Origin: Gammaproteobacteria bacterium
GTDB taxonomy: Bacteria > Pseudomonadota > Gammaproteobacteria > CAJXQU01
Direction: 5' to 3'
NCBI GenBank assembly: GCA_026984275.1
Contig: JALSSM010000008.1
Location: 1 to 5,754 of the forward strand
Length of the DNA: 5,754 bases
The notes under the pieces: model-generated
What the model was told of the DNA's origin: nothing
The model's database searches: none
Seen by the model: only the letters and a program-made list of their open reading frames with translations
Shown here: piece by piece, positions 1-5,753 of the stretch
Layout: every line of letters begins with the position of its first letter
How positions within the stretch are numbered: the first letter of the stretch is position 1
Translations under genes and position numbers: made by a program

Positions 1-1
1 A

Positions 2-352
2 AAAGAAAAAGACAAACGCCTGATCCTGGCAACGAATGCACATATGGATGTGGTGAAGCTGAAGTTTTTACACACTGATCTGGAGATTTTTTTCGATAAT
101 ATTTTGTGCTCCCATGACTTTGATTGCGCCAAGGAGCACGTCGGATTCTGGAAAGCTGTTGCTGACGTGGAACCTTTTGATAAAGAAAGGACACTCTTTA
201 TTGATGATAATTTAAGCGTCTTACGGCAGGCAAAAAATTTTGGTATTCGCTATCTTTACGCCATCCACCAACCAGACAGTCAGCAACCACCGAAAGAAAC
301 TGAAGAGTTTCAGGCGATCAAGGATTTCAGGGATTTATTACCAACTATTTAA
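2..352 (+). CDS. yrfG: GMP/IMP nucleotidase-like HAD hydrolase, 3' part only
   Basis: This is the C-terminal 116 residues of a HAD-superfamily phosphatase resembling E. coli YrfG, a 5'-nucleotidase that dephosphorylates GMP and IMP in the cytoplasm. The frame is open from the left edge, so the ATG at 44 is internal and the true start lies outside the window. The visible part carries HAD motif II (LILATNAH, visible residues 7-14), the motif III lysine (AKEH, K44) and motif IV (TLFIDDN, D68 and D69). The nucleophile Asp of motif I must lie upstream. The family is about 220 residues long, so roughly half is seen. The ending (FGIRYLYAIHQPDS, then DFRDLLPTI) matches the YrfG pattern better than other HAD groups. 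It is the only + strand gene here. Its TAA lies inside the trmB 3' end, an 8-base convergent overlap, with no terminator visible. The substrate is inferred from family resemblance. Confidence 0.85.
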   Translation, partial: KEKDKRLILATNAHMDVVKLKFLHTDLEIFFDNILCSHDFDCAKEHVGFWKAVADVEPFDKERTLFIDDNLSVLRQAKNFGIRYLYAIHQPDSQQPPKETEEFQAIKDFRDLLPTI

Positions 353-1037
353 GGCTAAAGACAAAGTCTCTGACGATATGATCTAATCGTAAGGCTCTTT
401 TTTCATAGCGAGTTAAAGGCCGCCATGCTGGTCTCGGCGCGTAGACTTCAGCACCAGCAAGGTTAGATAGCTCCGGATGATCAGCCGTGATTTCGATAAT
501 ATGATCAGCGTAATCCTGCCAGTCGGTTCCAATAAATAGCCGCCCGTTTCTTTTCAGTTTTTTTGCGATCAGAGATAAAAATTTTGGCTGGATTAGTCGT
601 CGCTTATTATGGCGTTTCTTTGGCCAGGGATCAGGGAAGAAAACCATCACACCATCCAGGCTGCGATCAGGCATGGTTTGCCGCAGGCATTCCATTGCAT
701 CATTTCGAAGCAAACGAACATTGGTTAGTTGATACTTTTCAATAGCTTGCAGGATTGAACCGAGACCTGGCAGGTAAACTTCAATACCAATATAGTCATT
801 ATCAGGATTTTCTCTGGCCAGTGAAATAATGGCATCTCCTGTGCCACAACCTATCTCCATAAAACGAGGGGCTTTTCGGCCGAAGACATTGTCCAGATCA
901 GAAAGATCGGACTTCTCAAGACCATATTCTGGCCAGAGCTTTTCAACGGCTTCACGTTGAGCTGGAGTAATTCGACCCTCTCTTCGAACGAAGCTACGGA
1001 TCTCTCGTCTGATCGGTTGCTGCTGAGGTGACGCCAA
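345..1037 (-). CDS. trmB: tRNA (guanine-N7-)-methyltransferase
   Basis: TrmB uses S-adenosylmethionine to methylate N7 of G46 in the variable loop of tRNAs. At 230 residues it is close to the E. coli enzyme (239). The family's N-terminal signature RSFVRREGR is at residues 14-22. The SAM-binding glycine motif FMEIGCGTG is at 59-67, followed by YIGIEV (82-87) and RNDA (111-114). The tRNA-binding signature FFPDPWPKKRHNKRR is at 133-147, TDW at 171-173, and the C-terminal RPLTRYEKR at 206-214. The C-terminus is slightly divergent: RALRLDH replaces the usual RG-x-R-LGH. The start is TTG, directly after the thiG TAA and in the same frame; no ATG or GTG precedes the conserved N-terminus, so TTG is effectively forced. 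No Shine-Dalgarno is visible, which suggests re-initiation after thiG. thiS-thiG-trmB is a known gammaproteobacterial arrangement. Confidence 0.97.
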   Translation of the reverse strand: MASPQQQPIRREIRSFVRREGRITPAQREAVEKLWPEYGLEKSDLSDLDNVFGRKAPRFMEIGCGTGDAIISLARENPDNDYIGIEVYLPGLGSILQAIEKYQLTNVRLLRNDAMECLRQTMPDRSLDGVMVFFPDPWPKKRHNKRRLIQPKFLSLIAKKLKRNGRLFIGTDWQDYADHIIEITADHPELSNLAGAEVYAPRPAWRPLTRYEKRALRLDHIVRDFVFSLK

Positions 1038-1820
1038 TTAGAAAAAACGCCCATCAAGAGGGGAAGAGGCACTGGCATAGCGGCGTCTTGGCATGCGACC
1101 CGCAATAAAAGCTTCGCGACCAGCTTCAATGCCTTTTCGCATGGCAGAAGCCATCAGTACGGGATCATCTGCTTCGGCAATGGCTGTGTTCATCAACACG
1201 CCATCACAACCCAGTTCCATTGCGATCGCTGCATCTGACGCGGTTCCAACCCCAGCATCCACCAGGATCGGAACCGAAGCATTCTCGACAATGGTTCTGA
1301 TATTATAAGGATTTCTTATCCCAAGGCCGGAGCCAATTGGTGCAGCCAGCGGCATCACGGCAACGCAACCCATTTCTTCCAGTCGTTTTGCCAGGATGGG
1401 ATCATCGCTGGTATAAACCATGACTTTGAAACCATCTTTGATCAGAATTTCTGCTGCTTCCAGGGTTTCCGGCATGGCGGGGAACAAGGTCTTTTCATCG
1501 CCCAGCACTTCCAGTTTCACCAGATCATGCCCATCCAGTAATTCTCTGGCTAACTGACAGGTCCGAATGGCTGACTCCACATCATAACAACCCGCTGTAT
1601 TAGGAAGAATGGTGTATTTTTCCGGGCTAATCACATCCAGTAAATTGGGTTGATCATTGTCCTGGCCAATATTGGTTCGACGAATGGCAACGGTGACGAT
1701 CTCGGCTCCACTGGCCTCAATAGCATCTCGCGTTTGATCCAGATCAGCGTATTTTCCAGTCCCAACCAGTAGTCGAGAACTGTATTTCACACCGGCAATT
1801 TCAAAATGATCTTTTGACAA
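1038..1820 (-). CDS. thiG: thiazole synthase
   Basis: ThiG is the TIM-barrel enzyme that builds the thiazole phosphate moiety of thiamin from 1-deoxy-D-xylulose 5-phosphate, dehydroglycine and the sulfur of ThiS thiocarboxylate. Conserved segments from N to C: SSRLLVGTGKY, the IVTVAIRRTNIGQ strand, LPNTAGCYD, LVKLEVLGDEKTLFP (its first lysine, K102 from the TTG start, is the expected Schiff-base residue), VMVYTSDDP, MPLAAPIGSGLGI (phosphate binding), VDAGVGTASDAA and the terminal YASASSPLDG. I chose the TTG at 1820 (260 residues) because the next residues, SKDHFEIAGVKYSSRL, match where ThiG proteins normally begin, and a weak AAGAGA lies upstream. An in-frame ATG at 1880 would add 20 residues unlike ThiG and overlap thiS by 20 bases; it cannot be excluded. 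The gene follows thiS and directly abuts trmB. Confidence 0.96.
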   Translation of the reverse strand: MSKDHFEIAGVKYSSRLLVGTGKYADLDQTRDAIEASGAEIVTVAIRRTNIGQDNDQPNLLDVISPEKYTILPNTAGCYDVESAIRTCQLARELLDGHDLVKLEVLGDEKTLFPAMPETLEAAEILIKDGFKVMVYTSDDPILAKRLEEMGCVAVMPLAAPIGSGLGIRNPYNIRTIVENASVPILVDAGVGTASDAAIAMELGCDGVLMNTAIAEADDPVLMASAMRKGIEAGREAFIAGRMPRRRYASASSPLDGRFF

Positions 1821-1860
1821 GATATCGTTTCTCTTTAGATTGAATAGCGCAATTATACCG

Positions 1861-2064
1861 TCAACCGCCACCAATGGCATGAACGATTTCTACTCGATCG
1901 TTTTCTACTAATCTGTGATCCGAATGAGTGGATCGGGGAATGATCTCGCCATTAACATCAACGGCCAACCGTCCTTCAACTTCCAGCAACTGTAAAAGAT
2001 CTTTCAGAGTACAATTGTCCGGAACAGTATGCTGATCGCCATTAACCGTGATTTTTATAACCAT
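1861..2064 (-). CDS. thiS: thiamin biosynthesis sulfur carrier ThiS
   Basis: This 67-residue ubiquitin-like (beta-grasp) protein carries sulfur to ThiG. It begins with the hydrophobic strand MVIKITVNG, has the PRS turn at residues 43-45, and ends VEIVHAIGGG. The terminal Gly-Gly is the family's functional signature: it is adenylated by ThiF and converted to a thiocarboxylate. Length and ending match Pseudomonas-type ThiS almost exactly. The ATG at 2064 is the first start in frame and fits the family N-terminus. Upstream there is no good Shine-Dalgarno (only a GGG about 10 bases before). thiG follows 40 bases downstream, or overlaps if its longer start is used, so the two partners are co-transcribed. 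No thiF, thiC, thiD, thiE or thiO lies within the window. Confidence 0.96.
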   Translation of the reverse strand: MVIKITVNGDQHTVPDNCTLKDLLQLLEVEGRLAVDVNGEIIPRSTHSDHRLVENDRVEIVHAIGGG

Positions 2065-2110
2065 TAAAAAATACCCGTAATCATCATTCAGATTGCCTTT
2101 GCACGGACGC

Positions 2111-2154
2111 AGATTAAGGCAAAAAAAATGAGTTTACAAATGTAAATGATTATA
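2111..2154 (-). promoter_or_regulatory. candidate promoter region for thiS-thiG-trmB
   Basis: Two overlapping sigma70-like possibilities are seen on the - strand in the 132-base gap before thiS. One is a perfect TATAAT (+ strand attata, 2149-2154), but its -35 position holds a poor CCGGAC. The other is TTGTAA (2134-2139), a 17-base spacer and TAATCT (2111-2116), giving a start near 2104 and a leader of about 40 bases. Neither is strong and they may be alternatives. I saw no TPP riboswitch core (CTGAGA, ACCTGA or GGATAATGCCAGCG-like elements) on the thiS strand, so thiamin control of this unit is not apparent. Confidence 0.35.
2133..2146. repeat. 14-base palindrome upstream of thiS
   Basis: TTTACA-AA-TGTAAA has perfect 6-base arms around a 2-base centre. 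It lies just downstream of the perfect TATAAT on the - strand, straddling where transcription would start from it, and overlaps the TTGTAA of the alternative promoter. That position fits an operator bound by a dimeric repressor. I cannot assign it to a known regulator. The AT-rich stem with a 2-base loop is too weak to be a convincing terminator, although a T8 run (- strand) follows 4 bases later. Confidence 0.5.
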
Positions 2155-2196
2155 TTTTAACGCCGATATGCGTCCGGACAGAGGTGAGCTGGATGA

Positions 2197-2763
2197 TTAG
2201 GCATCATCCTTAATACGCAAGAGAATATAATCCATATTGTTGGCCGACAAGCGTTTACGCACAGAACTCAGCTTTGAAGGATCCTTGTAAGGTCCGACAC
2301 GCACCCGGAACCAGACTTTCTGGCCATTGATGACAACGCGCTGGATCTCCACTGGAAATCCAAGCATAACCAGCCGGGCTTTAACACTGTCAGCATCACT
2401 GTGTTTCTGAAAGGAGCCGACCTGAAAGACATAAGTCCCCGACTTCACTTCCTTGCCACCTGGCACCTTTTCTTTTGGTGGTTCCCACTCGGGCACCTTG
2501 ACCTCGCGTTCGGGAAGAATGGTATAAAAATCAAATTTTGGTTTATCTGCTTTTACCTCTTCCTGACTCAGTTGCGTCGTCTCCCCACCAGCAACATCGA
2601 CGGCTTCCGCAACTTCTTTGTTAGCGGGCGCGTGTGAGCCTTTCAGATAGATCACAAATGCGATAAACAAACCGACACAGAGGCCGGTTATGAAAGGCAT
2701 AATTGCACCTTCCTGCTGTTTTTTTTGTGGTGTTCTACGATTAACCCTGCGATTTTTTGCCAT
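2197..2763 (-). CDS. ftsN: SPOR-domain cell division protein, FtsN-like
   Basis: This is a 188-residue bitopic inner-membrane protein. A basic cytoplasmic N-terminus (KNRRVNRRTPQKK, residues 3-15) precedes one transmembrane helix at about 21-40, then a low-complexity periplasmic linker with a DFYTILPEREVKVPE motif (78-92), then a C-terminal SPOR domain at about 109-186 (YVFQVGSF 111-118, VWFRVRVGPY 150-159). SPOR domains bind peptidoglycan lacking stem peptides at the division septum. FtsN activates septal wall synthesis via FtsA and FtsQLB. E. coli FtsN has 319 residues; the shorter linker here is usual outside the enterics. Proximity to priA supports the FtsN assignment (E. coli priA-cytR-ftsN; Pseudomonas priA-argS-SPOR gene), but argS, cytR and hslVU are absent. 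The ATG at 2763 keeps the basic anchor; M22 is less likely. No Shine-Dalgarno is visible. Another SPOR family such as DedD is the alternative. Confidence 0.85.
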   Translation of the reverse strand: MAKNRRVNRRTPQKKQQEGAIMPFITGLCVGLFIAFVIYLKGSHAPANKEVAEAVDVAGGETTQLSQEEVKADKPKFDFYTILPEREVKVPEWEPPKEKVPGGKEVKSGTYVFQVGSFQKHSDADSVKARLVMLGFPVEIQRVVINGQKVWFRVRVGPYKDPSKLSSVRKRLSANNMDYILLRIKDDA

Positions 2764-2769
2764 TGATCT

Positions 2770-2798
2770 ATAAAATTCTTAATGTAGTTTATTAACAA
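2770..2798 (-). promoter_or_regulatory. weak candidate promoter for the SPOR gene
   Basis: In the very AT-rich stretch between the priA terminator and the SPOR gene, the - strand has TTGTTA (2793-2798), a 17-base spacer and TTTTAT (2770-2775), each 4 of 6 to consensus. Transcription would start at or a base or two before the ATG, giving an almost leaderless mRNA. In such AT-rich DNA other -10-like hexamers (TATAGA, TATATT) are also present, so the choice is uncertain. A promoter is expected here because a terminator separates this gene from priA. Confidence 0.25.
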
Positions 2799-2844
2799 TA
2801 CACCAAAACTTAATATATTTTAATGATATTTTGTGTCTTTTTTT

Positions 2845-2866
2845 AAAAACTCTGAATTGGTCAGAG
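2845..2866 (-). terminator. intrinsic terminator of priA
   Basis: On the - strand, 5 bases after the priA TAA, a perfect 6-bp stem (CTCTGA / TCAGAG) with a 5-base loop CCAAT is followed immediately by TTTTT. On the + strand the arms are 2850-2855 and 2861-2866, with the A5 tract at 2845-2849. Position, symmetry and the U-tract fit a Rho-independent terminator. It separates priA from the SPOR gene. Confidence 0.8.
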
Positions 2867-2871
2867 ATGCT

Positions 2872-5100
2872 TTAAAAGGTATCTTGTGGATCAACATCCA
2901 GTGACCAGCGTAAATTGTAAGGCTTTTTCATATTCTCAACTTTCGGGATCCAGTCATCCAACATTCGATGTAACAACTGTCGCTGTGTTGACTGGATGAT
3001 CAATTGTGCACGGTAACGCCCGGCTCGTCTTTCCATCTGTGCCACCACAGGGCCCCAAACCTCTATTCCGTCGATGGTTGGGATCTGTGTTTTAGCACCA
3101 TGTAAAAAAGTCATTGCATCACCTGCTCTGATCGCCTCCGCCCTGATGATGACCATTGATGCGAATGGTGGAAGCATCGCCTCCGATCGCTCTGCCATCA
3201 ATTGATCTGCAAGACCGGAAAAATCATATCTGGCTAGAGATTGCAGAACTGGATGATCGGGATGATGGGTCTGAATATAGACTTCGCCGGGATGTTCAGC
3301 GCGTCCAGCTCGTCCTGCAACCTGTGTAATCAGTTGTGCCAGGCGTTCAGTCGATCTGAAATCAGCACCGTATAAGCGATTATCTGCATCCAGCACTCCA
3401 ACCAGTGTCACATCAGGAAAATGATGGCCTTTGGAAAGCATTTGTGTGCCCACCAGAATATCAACTTCATTGTTATGGATCATCGCCAGCATCCGATCCA
3501 TTTCGCCCTTTCGGCTGGTGCTGTCTCGATCGATTCTTAAGATCCGTGCATCGGGGAAAAGTTCTTCCAGTGTTTGTGTAATTTGTTCTGTTCCCTGACC
3601 AACGGGGATTAATTCTGAACCCTGACAATCAGGACATTCTGTCAGCATTCTTTGTTGTGAACCACAATGGTGACAACGCATTTGTCGTGCACCCTGATGG
3701 AATGTCAAATTGGCATCACAGTGACGACAGTTTGCGATCCAGCCACAATGATGACACATCATGACAGGTGAAAATCCACGTCGATTGAGGAATAACAGGG
3801 CCTGCTTGTTGTCCTTGAGACAATCTTTTATTTTTTTGATCAACGGTCTGGATAATCCATTAGTCAACTCAGCATTACGGATATCAAGAAAACGTATCGC
3901 TGGCTGCACAGCATCACCCGCACGCTCAGGTAAGATGAGATGCTGACACTTGTTTTGACGAACATTGTTCAACGATTCAAGTGATGGTGTGGCACTCCCG
4001 AGGATCACCGGAATCTTGTCGCGTTGCCCTCTGACAATCGCAATATCTCTCGCGGAATACCGAAAACCGTCCTGTTGTTTATATGAAGTGTCGTGCTCTT
4101 CATCTACGATAATCACACCCGGAGCTGGTAGTGGTGTCCAGATCGCAGATCGGGTTCCTATGATGATAGCGGCCTTTCCCTCTTGTGCCAGTAACCAGGC
4201 TGATAAGCGCTCCTTGTCACTAAGGCCGGAATGTAACACGGTGATTGGGCAGGAAAATCTTGATCTAAATCTGTCAATCAATTGTGCTGTCAGACCAATC
4301 TCCGGAATCAAAACCAATGCCTGCTGTTGGTTGGACACGACTTTTTCGATGACCCTGAAATAGACTTCTGTCTTACCACTGCCTGTTACACCATCAAGCA
4401 AAAAGACCTGAAATTGATTCAGCGCTGCTGAGACTTCTGACACCGCCCTGATCTGATGTTCGTTCAATACTGGTTGTGATGTGGTACTTTGATTTTCTGC
4501 TGGCAGGCAGGTTATTTCTGTTTCTACTTCCTCAACCCAGCCTTTTTCAATCATCCTGGAAATTGTATTGCGCCAACCTGCGCTGATTTTTTTCAAAGCC
4601 TCGGCCGATAAGCCTTTTGGGTTTTGATTCAAACATTCAAGTATTTCAACCTGTCTAGGCGCTCGCCTCAGACATGGGTCATCGCCAGACGGCGCAGATG
4701 GTAGAATCCGCCATGCACTCGTTGTCGGCAGTTTAGCTGGCTGTCCCTGCCGTAGTAATGTTGGGATGGAAGAAAATAAAACATCACCGACGCTATGATG
4801 ATAGTAAGCACTTGCCCACTTTAACAGATCCAATTGTTTTTGCGAGATTACTGGTTCTGTATCCAGCACTTCAAGACAGGTTTTTAATTGATCTTTATCC
4901 AGAGTTGATTGAACAACCATTTCCAAAAGAATACCAATACGCCCGGAATTTTCTTTTGATTTTCCAAAAGGAACTCTGATCCGAATCCCGGGTTTTAGAT
5001 TGTTCGGGCTGATTTCAGCCGGTGGTAAATAATCAAAAACTCGTCGTAGAGGAACAGGAAGAGCGATCCTTAATATTCCGCAGGAACTTGAGTCAGCCAC
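2872..5100 (-). CDS. priA: primosomal protein N', replication restart helicase PriA
   Basis: PriA is the superfamily-2 3'-to-5' DNA helicase that recognises stalled forks and D-loops and reloads the replisome through PriB/DnaT or PriC and DnaC-DnaB. The 742 residues match the family (E. coli 732). The N-terminal 3'-end-binding domain contains ALPVPLRRVFDY (13-24) and RVPFGK (42-47). A winged-helix segment spans about 145-200. Walker A GVTGSGKT is at 237-244 (K243), the DEEH box at 333-336 in an aromatic-rich loop, and GSATPS at 368-373. Four CxxC pairs (C449/452, C458/461, C476/479, C489/492) form the two zinc sites. GTQMLSKGHHFP (551-562) and QVAGRAGR (593-600) complete the motor, and WSLDVDPQ (732-739) the C-terminal domain. 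The gene is intact. The start is GTG, overlapping the upstream TGA by 8 bases, the only start before the conserved N-terminus. No strong Shine-Dalgarno; coupling is likely. Confidence 0.98.
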   Translation of the reverse strand: MADSSSCGILRIALPVPLRRVFDYLPPAEISPNNLKPGIRIRVPFGKSKENSGRIGILLEMVVQSTLDKDQLKTCLEVLDTEPVISQKQLDLLKWASAYYHHSVGDVLFSSIPTLLRQGQPAKLPTTSAWRILPSAPSGDDPCLRRAPRQVEILECLNQNPKGLSAEALKKISAGWRNTISRMIEKGWVEEVETEITCLPAENQSTTSQPVLNEHQIRAVSEVSAALNQFQVFLLDGVTGSGKTEVYFRVIEKVVSNQQQALVLIPEIGLTAQLIDRFRSRFSCPITVLHSGLSDKERLSAWLLAQEGKAAIIIGTRSAIWTPLPAPGVIIVDEEHDTSYKQQDGFRYSARDIAIVRGQRDKIPVILGSATPSLESLNNVRQNKCQHLILPERAGDAVQPAIRFLDIRNAELTNGLSRPLIKKIKDCLKDNKQALLFLNRRGFSPVMMCHHCGWIANCRHCDANLTFHQGARQMRCHHCGSQQRMLTECPDCQGSELIPVGQGTEQITQTLEELFPDARILRIDRDSTSRKGEMDRMLAMIHNNEVDILVGTQMLSKGHHFPDVTLVGVLDADNRLYGADFRSTERLAQLITQVAGRAGRAEHPGEVYIQTHHPDHPVLQSLARYDFSGLADQLMAERSEAMLPPFASMVIIRAEAIRAGDAMTFLHGAKTQIPTIDGIEVWGPVVAQMERRAGRYRAQLIIQSTQRQLLHRMLDDWIPKVENMKKPYNLRWSLDVDPQDTF

Positions 5101-5680
5101 TGATTAATTCTTTTACGTTCTCGATATCAGCCCGTTTCATAGGCTTTTCATCAATCGGGCTGAGCGGTGCCTGACGCAATCCATTATAAGGAAAGATAGA
5201 TAAGATAATTTCAATTTCACCCGCAAAGAATCGACAAACCGGACAGACGACGCTGTTCTTTTTCGATAACGGATATTGAGTTTCATCGATCTCAAACGGG
5301 ATCTTGTGATCTGTCAGATGGAAATGGATCTCCTCTGGAGTATCAGTGAAGACATGTAAAGAAACGGAATTATTTTTATTCGCCGTTCCTCGTAAGACCG
5401 GGCCAGTCAGGCGTGGAGAAAATGGTTGAAGCATGATCATGGCATTAAGTGCTGTTTTTCTGTATTCGTTCAATAGCGTCTTTTGCTGCTCTGATCGAAA
5501 CAATTGCTGATATTCGTAGAGAGCGGATTCAACCTCGGAATTATCAGGTGACAGATGCCTGTTTCGAATACCCAATCGTTGCATCGCCTTCTTTTTTGCG
5601 AAAACAATATCAGTGACACTATCATCCGCCATCATTCGGGCGGCTTCGTGTGCGATTCTTAGCCGGGTTTGTCTGGACAT
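5093..5680 (-). CDS. conserved protein of unknown function, upstream of priA
   Basis: This 195-residue soluble protein has no signal peptide or membrane helix and no function I can name. An N-terminal helical region (about 1-40, rich in R, K, A and M, with RLRIAHEAARMM) precedes a helical middle (about 50-85). An alpha/beta region follows, with RLTGPVLRGTA (90-100) leading to SVSLHVF (105-111). A single CPVC pair (C146, C149) and a C-terminal RQAPLSPIDEKPMKRA segment (169-184) complete it. I recall similar proteins in other gammaproteobacteria, ending in the same RQAPLSP pattern, but cannot verify this here. The RGTA segment resembles the start of a nucleotidyltransferase motif without its acidic residues. 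I chose the ATG at 5680 over a TTG two codons upstream (5686). Its end overlaps the priA GTG by 8 bases, so the two are probably translationally coupled. Confidence 0.85.
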   Translation of the reverse strand: MSRQTRLRIAHEAARMMADDSVTDIVFAKKKAMQRLGIRNRHLSPDNSEVESALYEYQQLFRSEQQKTLLNEYRKTALNAMIMLQPFSPRLTGPVLRGTANKNNSVSLHVFTDTPEEIHFHLTDHKIPFEIDETQYPLSKKNSVVCPVCRFFAGEIEIILSIFPYNGLRQAPLSPIDEKPMKRADIENVKELISG

Positions 5681-5705
5681 GATCAAGGAACACTAAAATT
5701 AAAAA

Positions 5706-5753
5706 CTAAAATAGCTGTTCAGGGATACCGGTTTCTGTTTCCCCGGATTCAGG
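5706..5753 (-). CDS. possible C-terminal tail of an upstream gene
   Basis: The last 48 bases are open on the - strand and would encode PESGETETGIPEQLF then TAG, ending 25 bases before the ATG of the unknown gene. A second - strand frame is also open (LNPGKQKPVSLNSYFSF then TAA), so the frame is a guess. The spacing fits another co-directional gene starting beyond the window. The fragment is too short to identify. Confidence 0.25.
   Translation of the reverse strand, partial: PESGETETGIPEQLF

Larger units (their letters stand above)
2104..2176. repeat. GC-rich inverted repeat enclosing the thiS promoter region
   Basis: CGGACGCA (2104-2111) is the exact reverse complement of TGCGTCCG (2169-2176). 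Extended inward the arms become 11 bases with one mismatch (2104-2114 and 2166-2176). The arms are GC-rich while the 51 bases between the extended arms are strongly AT-rich. On DNA the arms could be paired protein-binding sites; on a transcript reading through from the SPOR gene they could close a long stem-loop. Which, if either, is unknown. Confidence 0.5.

Noticed and set aside
44..46. ATG at 44 as the start of the + strand nucleotidase.
   Set aside because: The frame is open to the window edge and the residues before it (LILATNAH) include the conserved HAD motif II, so the ATG is internal.
851..1129. Open - strand frame of 92 codons across the thiG-trmB junction, including an ATG at 1054.
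   Set aside because: It is out of frame with both well-supported genes and its product has no recognisable features. The ATG cannot serve trmB without a frameshift.
2065..2100. AAATACCCGTAATCA-like string on the + strand resembling part of the TPP riboswitch near CTGAGAAATACCCGTATCACCTGA.
   Set aside because: It is on the strand opposite to thiS, lacks CTGAGA and the second core element (GGATAATGCCAGCG-like), and has no + strand gene downstream. It is probably chance.
2121..2146. Hairpin TTTACA/TGTAAA followed by a T8 run as a terminator for the SPOR gene on the - strand.
   Set aside because: The stem is almost all A-T with a 2-base loop, the T run starts 4 bases after it, and the position overlaps the likely thiS promoter. 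An operator is a better reading.
3965..4363. Open + strand frame of 132 codons opposite priA; shorter ones at 563-745, 1093-1308, 2401-2637, 3761-3946 and 4758-4979.
   Set aside because: All lie antisense inside strongly conserved genes, and their translations look like reverse-strand shadows without domain signatures.
5561..5680. N-terminus of the unknown protein as a TetR-like helix-turn-helix (RLRIAHEAARMM).
   Set aside because: The resemblance is limited to one helix. The rest of the protein is not TetR-like and the turn-helix residues are not recognisable.
5692..5712. 8-base direct repeat ACTAAAAT, two copies 13 bases apart.
   Set aside because: It is short and AT-rich in a small gap between genes, easily expected by chance, with no matching promoter or regulatory geometry.
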